64,000 bases of DNA from assembly GCF_900473965.1 (NCBI RefSeq), contig NZ_UCNJ01000032.1, forward strand, positions 62,001 through 126,000, written 5' to 3'. Of the stretch, positions 56,051-62,962 are shown one piece after another. Source of the stretch: Synechococcus sp. UW179A (GTDB lineage: Bacteria; Cyanobacteriota; Cyanobacteriia; PCC-6307; Cyanobiaceae). Both the position numbers and the translations under genes were made by a program. Under the pieces are notes generated by a model. The model did no database searches. It was not told the origin of the DNA and was given only the letters and a program-made list of their open reading frames with translations. The first letter of the stretch is position 1. Each line of letters opens with the position of its first letter.

Positions 56051-56944
56051 TCAGAAGGCGCAGCCGTCACCTCCGCTAAGAGGGCTGAGCATCTGACCAG
56101 GGTTAGCGCCGGTCTTTTCTGCCATGAAGGTCGAACCACCAGGACCAGAGGTGCCGCCGAGTTCAACAACAGGGTTCAGTGATTCCCTGAAGCTGTTCAT
56201 CTCAGCGGATGGTTCGAAGCGTTCGATTACAAAGCTGTTATCGCTTCTTAGATCGGTTGTTTGTAATTCACCCTTGATGTCTCCGAGCTTCATAAAGCCA
56301 TCGACATCTTCATCGACATAAGCATTGGTCTTGCTGGCGGTCTTTGCTGCCAGGTAACTCGAACCAGGACCACCATTAGCTGCAGTCCAGTCGATGTTCT
56401 CCCTCATACCGAACACCGCATCATTGTTGTGTTGGTCACTCTTGACGTCGTTGCAGTCCTGCCAAATCCAGTTGCTGTCTTCAAAGGATGTGGCACTGCC
56501 ATTTATCCAGACATTCATTGGACGACCTTCACCGGTTAGGGAGTCGCCGCCACGATCTGGCGTGAAGTGGTTATCGCCAACGATCACGCTGCCTTTGGCA
56601 TCGATGTCTTGGGACTTGAAGACACCTTCACCACTGATAGGACCAAGGATTCTTGGATCACCGTCGCCAAAGGTCTCTGACAGAGAGTCAATCGAATCAG
56701 TGTCGTAACCCGTTTTAAAAGTTGGATGAACAGTGCTGATGCTTGCGCCTTTGGTGGGTCTGAAGTTGGTCGTTTCGTTCAAGGCATTGAAGGTACCGGT
56801 CAGCTCATCAACAGACTGAGCGGAGAGGTAGGAACCGCCGTAGGTCGTGTAGTGAGGCATTGATTTGAAAGCGGTAGAGGGTTGTTCCCTCTCGATGCAC
56901 GCACCATCTCCGGCTTCAACATCTGACTCGATGACCTGTGTCAA
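56051..56944 (-). CDS. Repeat-containing hypothetical protein with shared leader
   Basis: A 297-residue protein starting at TTG (or MPHYTTYGGSYL at 56860). The N-terminal 28 codons and the upstream DNA match the region before the acidic protein at 50495. It contains three copies of a short motif, GGSYLSAQS, GSSYLAAKT and GGSTFMAEKT, each followed by an Asn/Gly-rich stretch, and ends in LSGGDGCAF. Only two Cys-containing sites. No known family. Confidence 0.65.
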   Translation of the reverse strand: MTQVIESDVEAGDGACIEREQPSTAFKSMPHYTTYGGSYLSAQSVDELTGTFNALNETTNFRPTKGASISTVHPTFKTGYDTDSIDSLSETFGDGDPRILGPISGEGVFKSQDIDAKGSVIVGDNHFTPDRGGDSLTGEGRPMNVWINGSATSFEDSNWIWQDCNDVKSDQHNNDAVFGMRENIDWTAANGGPGSSYLAAKTASKTNAYVDEDVDGFMKLGDIKGELQTTDLRSDNSFVIERFEPSAEMNSFRESLNPVVELGGTSGPGGSTFMAEKTGANPGQMLSPLSGGDGCAF

Positions 56945-56951
56945 GCAGGGC

Positions 56952-56967
56952 TGTGATCTTGCTCACA
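56952..56967 (-). promoter_or_regulatory. TGTGA-N6-TCACA palindrome, copy 2
   Basis: Perfect TGTGAGCAAGATCACA on the minus strand, 8 bases before the TTG start. It is either a CRP-type operator or a translation-affecting hairpin. Confidence 0.55.
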
Positions 56968-56973
56968 GGGGCG

Positions 56974-57237
56974 TCACCACATAGGCGGGCAACGCTTCCA
57001 CCCACCTGATTTCTGCATCGTTTCCCAGGCTTCGATCGCGTTGTGGCGAAGCATTCGCCTGATGACCGGCTGACCACCACCCCGCAACGGTCTGGTCTCC
57101 ACGACAACCCACTGAGCATGAGCTGTTGGATTGGCGTTGGTGAAGCTGCAGGCCTTCCCTTGCTGGTCGTTCACTAGCCAGCCGACATCGTTCTTCGGTG
57201 TATGGCGATCAACAAGTGGGCGGTCCTTGTTTGGCAT
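56974..57237 (-). CDS. DUF1651 family protein, intact
   Basis: An 87-residue protein starting MPNKDRPLVDRHTPKNDVGW. The family core is GWLVNDQQGKACSFTN and GGGQPVIRRMLRHNAIEAWE, ending in KRCPPMW. DUF1651 is restricted to marine picocyanobacteria and has many copies per genome; function unknown. The gene belongs to the right-end module of unit 2. Confidence 0.8.
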   Translation of the reverse strand: MPNKDRPLVDRHTPKNDVGWLVNDQQGKACSFTNANPTAHAQWVVVETRPLRGGGQPVIRRMLRHNAIEAWETMQKSGGWKRCPPMW

Positions 57238-57437
57238 CGGTGAATTCTGGCGAAATCGCCTACCCACCAAGCCAAAGACCGACTGCTCAACAGGCAGTCG
57301 GTCGATCCACAAAAAACTGGATACAGCTCGCTTTCTGTGTCCAGAAACGTCCATCTCAGGGTCGCCCCCAACCGAGCCCAGGCATTAAAAACCCAGTCAT
57401 AGCCTTGAAAACCCTTGGCACGACTGTGAATTTTTTT
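57085..57437. repeat. Right-end module, copy 2
   Basis: Homologous to 49486-49839, with the same order: DUF1651 gene start, hairpin, about 130 bases, then the tRNA fragment. Confidence 0.8.
57277..57303. repeat. Hairpin mimicking the tRNA segment, copy 2
   Basis: GACCGACTGC / GCAGTCGGTC, same as at 49679; the right arm again continues as in the tRNA (GCAGTCGGTCGAT). Confidence 0.75.
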
Positions 57438-57481
57438 GCCTTCTAAGCAGTCGGTCGATGGTTCGAATCCATCAGGGGGCG
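57438..57481 (+). repeat. att-like direct repeat, copy 3 (tRNA-Arg 3' fragment)
   Basis: Exact copy of the tRNA 3' 44 bases without the 5' half, and the start of the third unit. Confidence 0.88.
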
Positions 57482-57860
57482 TCAGTCACAGACAGGTTTC
57501 TCAGCCATCCTTGCCCGCCACACCGTATAGGCCATGCCCTGACGATTGGCGATGAGTTCCCGAAGGGAGGCATCCCGTTCAAGCGTGCGGGCAAGAGTCA
57601 GATGACCGAAGGAGCGGGACTGACCTGGTTGCGCACGATGTTGTGGGCGACTCGAGTGATCGCGGTGAGAGCCAGCCATGGGTGAAAGCGAGTCGAAGGT
57701 GCAGAGCATTTTGGGAACTGACGCCACTGCTGGCCAGAGACAGCAAAAAGCGGGAGCTGTTGGATCCCACTGCGATCACGCATTCGATTGATACGTGGCG
57801 GTATGCAGTGAACTACTGCCAGAAGCCTTATGCGTTGGGCCGTGGGCCGGAGGTGTGGTG

Positions 57861-58133
57861 ATGGATGTTGTCGTAAAGGGTGAGCGTGCAGTTGTTGGTG
57901 ATTGTGTGCTGCTGAGTTGTGGCGATAGCGAGCGAATTATGAGGGTGCGTGATATGGATGGATGTCAGATCAGGCTTGATGGTGTGGTGAAGAGTGTGGA
58001 GCGTGATTGGTGCAAGGTTTTAGATCAGGCTGAAGAAAGAGGACGGATTACTTATTCGTTGATGCACACAAGGTTGAGAGATGTGGAATTAACGGAGAGG
58101 GTGCATGTATGGAGCAAGGTGAATGCAAAGTAG
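57861..58133 (+). pseudogene. Truncated copy of the island left-end gene
   Basis: Matches the 114-residue protein at 44440 (MDVVVKGERAVVGDCVLLSC) but a TAG replaces a GGG codon, cutting it to 90 residues. Downstream bases still resemble the original coding sequence (ECEFWASLGESNF), so this is a recent nonsense mutation. Confidence 0.65.
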
Positions 58134-58205
58134 ATTGATCGAGTGAGGCGATATGGAAATAATGAGTGCGAGTTTTGGGCATCGCTTGGTGAGAGCAATT
58201 TTTAC

Positions 58206-58410
58206 AGCTACCCAAACGAGCGAGGCTGAGAGCTATACAAAACCCGAAAGGGAAAAATCAGGGGACGTTGAGTAGTCGCTATCGATCTCCCGACAAAACA
58301 ACCTCACACCAATCACACAACGCCAAGTGCGGGTTTTTTCATTTGCAGACTAGACATAGTCAGTGCTGGCATATAAAGGCTAGAGATGGAGTCACCATGC
58401 AACGCCAAGG
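58206..58410. other. Intergenic with degenerate terminator
   Basis: Contains ACGCCAAGTGCGGGTTTTTT, a weak form of the reused terminator. No gene seen. Confidence 0.4.
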
Positions 58411-58989
58411 ATGCCTCGCACTACTACTGCATTTGCTGCTGCCTTAGCCCTATGCTTGCCATTAGGACGCCCGTTGCTGGTTGCTCTGACACCTACCATT
58501 GGAATTGGCGTAGGGTTTCTCTCAACACAGGCGGCACATGCAAAAAACGTAATAGGCGTTTATGAATCAGGTTTAGAGAAGTTTAAAAGCGGGGATTATC
58601 AAGGGGCAATTTCTGATTTCAATAAGGTAATAGAATTAGATCCTAAGAGTCGATCTGGCTACTATGCCCGCGGCATGTCAAAAGCAAGCTTAGGAAAATA
58701 CAAAAGCGCTATTAATGATTATACAAAAGCATTGCAGATTGATCCTAGTTTTGTCGCAGCCTACATAGGCAGGAGTGAAGCGAAAAGGAAAATAGGCAAT
58801 ACCAACGGATCCATGAAAGACCTTGATGCAGCAATAGAATTAGATCCCAAAAATGCCTTTGCATACAGAGTTCGAGGAATCCAAAAAGAGGAATTAGCTG
58901 ACCTTGAAGGCGCTTGCGCCGATTGGTCGAAGGCAGCTGAATTGGGTGATAAGTCACCAGTCGCTGAATGGGTTAAGAAGCAATGCTGA
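58411..58989 (+). CDS. Secreted TPR-repeat protein, second copy
   Basis: A 192-residue protein with a signal peptide (AFAAALALCLPLGRPLL) and four TPR units (YQGAISDFNKVIELDP). The C-terminal block GACADWSKAAELGDK..EWVKKQC is shared with the TPR protein at 45327, and both lie near a left-end block and a Nif11 gene. Probably periplasmic; partner unknown. Confidence 0.82.
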   Translation: MPRTTTAFAAALALCLPLGRPLLVALTPTIGIGVGFLSTQAAHAKNVIGVYESGLEKFKSGDYQGAISDFNKVIELDPKSRSGYYARGMSKASLGKYKSAINDYTKALQIDPSFVAAYIGRSEAKRKIGNTNGSMKDLDAAIELDPKNAFAYRVRGIQKEELADLEGACADWSKAAELGDKSPVAEWVKKQC

Positions 58990-59028
58990 AATCTGAAGCT
59001 GTCTAATATCGACGAATGCATGACACTC

Positions 59029-59051
59029 CCCCGCCAAGTGCGGGGTTTTTT
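59029..59051 (+). terminator. Reused terminator hairpin, copy 3
   Basis: CCCCGC-CAAGT-GCGGGG-TTTTTT. Confidence 0.8.
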
Positions 59052-59109
59052 CATTACCTACTGCCGAACTGCTGAATGGTGCTATGACAGCAGAACAGCG
59101 CTGCTACCC

Positions 59110-59382
59110 ATGTCAGAAGAACAACTCAAAGCCTTCCTCGAAAAAGTCAAAAGCGACACCAGCCTTCAGGAGAAGCTCAAGACAGCTGCTGATGCTGATG
59201 CAGTAGTTGCAATAGCTAAGGACGTAGGTTTAACTATTTCTGCTGATAACTTGAAGAAAGCCCAGTCAGAACTTGCAAATGAAGAGCTAGAAAAGGTGGC
59301 TGGTGGAGAACAGTGCCCCCTGAATACTGGGTGCCCCCTGCATACTGGCTGGTGGTGCACTGGAGTACAAGTGGATCAATGA
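59110..59382 (+). CDS. Nif11-like leader precursor peptide 7, multi-Cys core
   Basis: A 90-residue precursor: MSEEQLKAFLEKVKSDTSLQ ... NEELEKVAGG, then a core with EQCPLNTGCPLHTG followed by WWCTGVQVDQ. Three Cys and three Thr occur in a CPLxTG repeat, the best candidate in the window for a multi-ring lanthipeptide. TGCTATGAC lies about 30 bases upstream. Confidence 0.88.
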   Translation: MSEEQLKAFLEKVKSDTSLQEKLKTAADADAVVAIAKDVGLTISADNLKKAQSELANEELEKVAGGEQCPLNTGCPLHTGWWCTGVQVDQ

Positions 59383-59479
59383 CCACATCGTTCTGCCAGT
59401 AGTGAGTCATAAATGCGCAAAAGAAGTGATTAGCAATTTGAGCCAAAGATAATAGGCATAAAAGATCAAAACTTAGGCA

Positions 59480-59562
59480 TTTAATTTCTTCAATAGCCTG
59501 ACTAATCCCTTAAATCAGTCTCCAATACCTGGCACGATTGAGCGCAGTTGAGCAGAGATCAA
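59480..59562 (+). repeat. Dispersed intergenic repeat, copy 7
   Basis: AATCCCTTAAATCAGTCTCC and TACCTGGCACGATTGAGCGCA, followed by GTTGAGCAGAGAT which is shared with copy 2. Confidence 0.8.
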
Positions 59563-59599
59563 GGAGATGAAAGCGTTAGCCAACTAGGTGAAAACAAAG

Positions 59600-59770
59600 T
59601 TCTGGAGCATTCACCAGAAGCTCACCAGAACTTCGCGGGGTCTACACCAGAGCTGTGTAGAGAGGTTCTCTAGAAGGGCTGTGATCTTGAAGGAGTCGAG
59701 GGATCAACGCCTCCAACACAACTCACACACTCACTCACTCACTCACTCACTCACTCACTCACTTGAAAAC
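59600..59770 (+). promoter_or_regulatory. Shared 5' leader, copy 2, with microsatellite
   Basis: Homologous to 51921-52068 but precedes a different peptide gene. Here the 3' part contains an expanded TCAC repeat. Confidence 0.7.
59731..59762 (+). repeat. (TCAC)8 microsatellite in 5' leader
   Basis: Eight perfect tetranucleotide units end 8 bases before the ATG of the next peptide gene; the sister leader has only a short TCACACAC remnant at this position. Slippage would change leader length. Confidence 0.9.
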
Positions 59771-59938
59771 ATGACTGAACAAAACATTCAAGATCAAATC
59801 ATCGAGCTGACTGACGACCAACTGGAACGCGTCGTAGGGGGGTGGATACCTCCACTAATGAGGCTACCTATCCCCCCCCCCGGGGGTTTCCAGCCTTGGC
59901 ATGAGAGAACTCCCCCAACTGAAACTTATAGATCCTGA
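59771..59938 (+). CDS. Double-glycine peptide, Pro-rich core
   Basis: A 55-residue peptide with leader MTEQNIQDQIIELTDDQLER ending VVGG and a core WIPPLMRLPIPPPGGFQPWH followed by a short tail, without Cys. Six codons are carried by a C10G5 tract, prone to slippage. The leader resembles that of microcin-like double-Gly peptides. Confidence 0.7.
   Translation: MTEQNIQDQIIELTDDQLERVVGGWIPPLMRLPIPPPGGFQPWHERTPPTETYRS
59872..59886 (+). repeat. C10G5 homopolymer tract in coding sequence
   Basis: Ten C then five G inside the peptide gene; a one-base change would alter the C-terminal third of the core. A sequencing artefact in the original assembly is also possible. Confidence 0.75.
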
Positions 59939-60087
59939 ATACCAGGGAAATCAGATTTGTTGAACTTCTTTTTTCTGATACTCATTACAGCTCGCCCTAA
60001 ACAAGGCGAGCTTTTTATTCCAAAGTGCTACTTGGCACAATCCAGTAGACCATTGCTATCTATGACTGCTGAACAGACCTGATATCC

Positions 60088-60324
60088 ATGCCAGAAGAGC
60101 AACTCAAAGCGTTTCCAGAGAAGGTCAAAGCTGACACCAGTCTTCAGGAGAAACTCAATGCAGCTAAGTCACCTGAAGATGTTTTAGGCATTGCTAAAGA
60201 ACATGGCCATGAATTCACTGCTGATAAGATCAGCTAGCTCAGTGAAGAGGAGCTGGAAGGCGTGGCTGGAGGTGGTGGATGGTGCTGCTATGGACCATAT
60301 AGCATGACACTCCATCACAATTAA
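60088..60324 (+). pseudogene. Nif11-like precursor 8, broken by in-frame TAG
   Basis: Reads MPEEQLKAFPEKVKADTSLQ ... HEFTADKIS, then TAG at 60235, then the frame continues as LSEEELEGVAGG with a core GGWCCYGPYSMTLHHN. Paralogs have Gln or Glu at the stop (CAG to TAG). Either a recent pseudogene or, less likely, a stop-readthrough gene. Confidence 0.8.
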
Positions 60325-60340
60325 GTCTCCATATAGGTTA

Positions 60341-60538
60341 GTGATAAAGGATTCTGAGACAGTTCTGCTGACAAGAATTGATGTTTACAATCATCATTCG
60401 GAGTGGAATTGCTTTGAAGTTGAAATTGATCATGCTGAGGCTGATAAATACTTTCGCGAGCCGCAATCGAAAGGTTGGTTTGTTTACAAATTAATTGACC
60501 CAGATGCTCCTCCGCGCCCTGTAAATGGCTCAGATTAA
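60341..60538 (+). CDS. Small hypothetical protein
   Basis: A 65-residue frame from GTG following the broken Nif11 gene: TRIDVYNHHSEWNCFEVE and GWFVYKLIDPDAPPRP. Acidic, Tyr/Trp-containing, soluble. No family recognised. May be part of the same cassette. Confidence 0.5.
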   Translation: MIKDSETVLLTRIDVYNHHSEWNCFEVEIDHAEADKYFREPQSKGWFVYKLIDPDAPPRPVNGSD

Positions 60539-60632
60539 CTCAGTCATCAAAACCTTGGAAATACTGCGGATCCTGATGAAATCAAAAGGTGTGGATTATT
60601 CCATGTGAAATGAAGTAGTAACAAACCAAGAG

Positions 60633-60656
60633 CCCAGCCAAGTGCAGGGTTTTTTA
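60633..60656 (+). terminator. Degenerate reused terminator
   Basis: CCCAGC-CAAGT-GCAGGG-TTTTTT with one mismatched pair. Confidence 0.5.
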
Positions 60657-60673
60657 TTGCTGCAGTAACGCCA

Positions 60674-60895
60674 TCAGCTGAAGATCTCAGTCGTTTGCGG
60701 GAGGCTACTGACCTGCTCATTCAAAACAGCTTCGACGATGCCGTGTAGATAAGCAGCTCGACGTAGTTTTGTCATCGTTAAAGATTCAGGACTGAGTGTG
60801 CTCATGGAATTAAGAATCAGCTGAAGGGCGAACATGTTTTCTGCGCGATTCATGGCAATGGTATCGGTTGACATCACCATCTCTAGGATCAGCAC
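60674..60895 (-). CDS. Small hypothetical protein preceded by shared leader
   Basis: A 73-codon frame; ATG options include MVMSTDTIAMNRAENM and MNRAENMFALQLIL. The upstream DNA matches the leader before the genes at 50495 and 56051, including the TGTGA-N6-TCACA site, but the short upstream TTG frame is broken here (TTGAGATAA). No family. Confidence 0.5.
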   Translation of the reverse strand: MLILEMVMSTDTIAMNRAENMFALQLILNSMSTLSPESLTMTKLRRAAYLHGIVEAVLNEQVSSLPQTTEIFS

Positions 60896-60924
60896 CTGAC
60901 TCGATGGTTTATCTCAAGTAAGGC

Positions 60925-60940
60925 TGTGATCTTGCTCACA
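60925..60940 (-). promoter_or_regulatory. TGTGA-N6-TCACA palindrome, copy 3
   Basis: Perfect TGTGAGCAAGATCACA on the minus strand upstream of the small gene, in the same position as the other copies. Confidence 0.55.
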
Positions 60941-60959
60941 GTCCAATCACATCGTCGGA

Positions 60960-61172
60960 AGGATGTGCGTCACCAGATCAGTGTTGACCCAACGAATCAC
61001 GCCTGAATCTTCATCAACGATCTGGACAGGTTGTGCATGGAGGGGGCACGGGCAGCACCACTTTCACGTCTGCAGTCCTGACCTTCGCCTCACTTGCGTT
61101 GCCTGGACAAGCCGACACCGTGAGGGGCGCTCTGTGAGAACTGAATCGATTGAATCGGCCTGCGCCTATTGA
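60960..61172. other. Gene-remnant region
   Basis: On the minus strand one frame reads AQPVQIVDEDSGVIRW and VNTDLVTHILPTM before a stop, without a usable start; this looks like the tail of a decayed gene. Confidence 0.35.
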
Positions 61173-61376
61173 GCAGTTCACCTGAGACTTCACGCAACCC
61201 AGGGCAACGCCTACATCCACAGCAGTCGCTGGACATTTGCCTTCCCCGCTGCTGAACAGGGCAAGACGTATCAACACCAGAACAGCGATGATTATGTGCT
61301 GTTCATTCGCGAAGGAAAGTACGCACTGACCGTGGATCAATCAGGCGCGAGACCACTGAAGCCAGGTTGTCGGTGA
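61173..61376 (+). pseudogene. Start-less protein fragment
   Basis: A 67-codon stretch without a start codon, reading GNAYIHSSRWTFAFPAAEQG then HQNSDDYVLFIREGKYALTV; convincing protein pattern. Probably the remaining 3' half of a cargo gene. Confidence 0.4.
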
Positions 61377-61438
61377 GCATGGGCTCGTGACAACTCGCTT
61401 GTGAAGCTGCAGACCCTGAGCGGATCCCTCAGCATCAT

Positions 61439-62962
61439 TCAGGGAAACGACTGCTGCTCAGCCGGTTTCACATAGGGGCAACTCAAATCCCTCGGTGGCA
61501 CCGAGGCCGTCAGCAAATAGCGGCTTACTTCTTTCTCGACGCAGGGTGTCTGGGCGTTGGTGTAGATGCCGTGCTCGTTACCGACCACCTGGAGCGTGCG
61601 CATCGAAGGAAACGCCCGGGCCATCGCGGTGGACCAGATCCAAGGTGTGGCGCCATCCCAACTGGATCCGGTGATCAGGCCGGACACGTCGCGCTGGGGA
61701 AAGGGAGCACGGGGCACTGGTGTGTTGACCTTCAGATCCTCATAGCCGCTGCAGAGAGCAAGAAAGTTCACGCCGATGCTGCCGCCGTAGATCGGAGCCT
61801 GACGGGTGAGATCCCCAAGCAAGGCAGCCTGTTGACGCGGAGACATCCGCTGGGGGAAGTCCTGACAGGTGACAGCAGCAAAACCTGCGGCAGCGAGCAG
61901 ATCGTGCTCTGGACTGCGCAACAGAGGGTGTTGCAGCGTCTCCAGCGCAGCGGTTTGCTCCGCCGGAGCGCCGACCAGGGCCTGGTGCACCGTTTCGATC
62001 AGGGTCCGTCCATAGGTCCCGGATATCCTGGATTGCGGCAGGTAATTGACCAGGGGATCCAGCAGATCCCAGCGGGTGTACAGGCTGCCATCCGGCAAGA
62101 TCAGTGGCTCCTGTTCCAGCCGGGCCAGCGATGCCTGCAAGGGAACCTTCAGGTCCGGATTTAATTGCAGGAAGAAACGGATTGCGTCATCGGGCGCTGT
62201 GGCGGAAAGACGCAGACCGGAGAGATCGCTCCAGGGATCGACACTCCCATCAAGGACCAGAGCACGCACTCGCCCAGGGAACAATGCCGCATAGGTGGAG
62301 CCAATCACCGTTCCGTAGGAGACACCCCAGAAGGTGAGCCGGTCATCACCAACCGACTGGCGCAGGGCGTCCAGATCATGAGCAGCCTCCACAGTGCCCA
62401 TCTCAGGAATCAGGGCACGATGTCGCGCAATGCAGTCGCGGTTGCGCTCGGTGAGCTCTAGCTGACGCTGCGACAGCACCCGTTGCCAGTCCACGGGTCC
62501 AGTCGCTGGTCGGCGGGGCATGGGCACTTGACAATCCGACAGTGCAGGCCGGGACTGGCCAAGCCCCCGGGGGTCCCAGGTGACGAAATCAAACGCGCGC
62601 CGGATCTCATCAGGCAGGAGCATTCCTTTGTAAGCACTGCCGTGTCCTGGCTGACCGGGACCGCCTGGGTTGAAAAACACAGTCCCAATCCGTTCCTTGG
62701 CCGTGCCTGTTGCCGAAAGACGAAAGACCGCCAGCTCCACCTTGGGGCCATCCGGCTCTCGTCGGCGCAGTGGACGGATCAGGGTGGCGCACTCATAGCC
62801 GAAGGAGGCCAACTGTTCGTCCTGGCATGCCTGCCACTGCAGAGATGGAAGAGATTGCTCGGTCTGCCCCCACACAGCGAGTGGACTGAGCAGAGCCAGG
62901 CCGGGCAGCAAGACCATCGCCTTGCAAATCCAGGACAAACGTCCCCAAGCAGATGGTTTCAA
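61439..62962 (-). CDS. Secreted alpha/beta hydrolase (S33/TAP-like)
   Basis: A 507-residue exported protein. A signal peptide (AMVLLPGLALLSPLAVWG) precedes a large alpha/beta hydrolase: oxyanion FFNPGGPGQPGHG, nucleophile FWGVSYGTVIGS, and a C-terminal TAP-like cap ending with VVGNEHGIYT (His). Homologs cleave tripeptides or hydrolyse amides. Start is a TTG. GC content is like the core genome. Its presence among peptide genes may be incidental. Confidence 0.85.
   Translation of the reverse strand: MKPSAWGRLSWICKAMVLLPGLALLSPLAVWGQTEQSLPSLQWQACQDEQLASFGYECATLIRPLRRREPDGPKVELAVFRLSATGTAKERIGTVFFNPGGPGQPGHGSAYKGMLLPDEIRRAFDFVTWDPRGLGQSRPALSDCQVPMPRRPATGPVDWQRVLSQRQLELTERNRDCIARHRALIPEMGTVEAAHDLDALRQSVGDDRLTFWGVSYGTVIGSTYAALFPGRVRALVLDGSVDPWSDLSGLRLSATAPDDAIRFFLQLNPDLKVPLQASLARLEQEPLILPDGSLYTRWDLLDPLVNYLPQSRISGTYGRTLIETVHQALVGAPAEQTAALETLQHPLLRSPEHDLLAAAGFAAVTCQDFPQRMSPRQQAALLGDLTRQAPIYGGSIGVNFLALCSGYEDLKVNTPVPRAPFPQRDVSGLITGSSWDGATPWIWSTAMARAFPSMRTLQVVGNEHGIYTNAQTPCVEKEVSRYLLTASVPPRDLSCPYVKPAEQQSFP

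Larger units (their letters stand above)
57438..58205 (+). repeat. Left-end duplicated block, copy B
   Basis: Counterpart of 44017-44784. Bases 57438-57874 are identical to copy A; the rest is diverged, with mostly silent changes. Confidence 0.9.
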
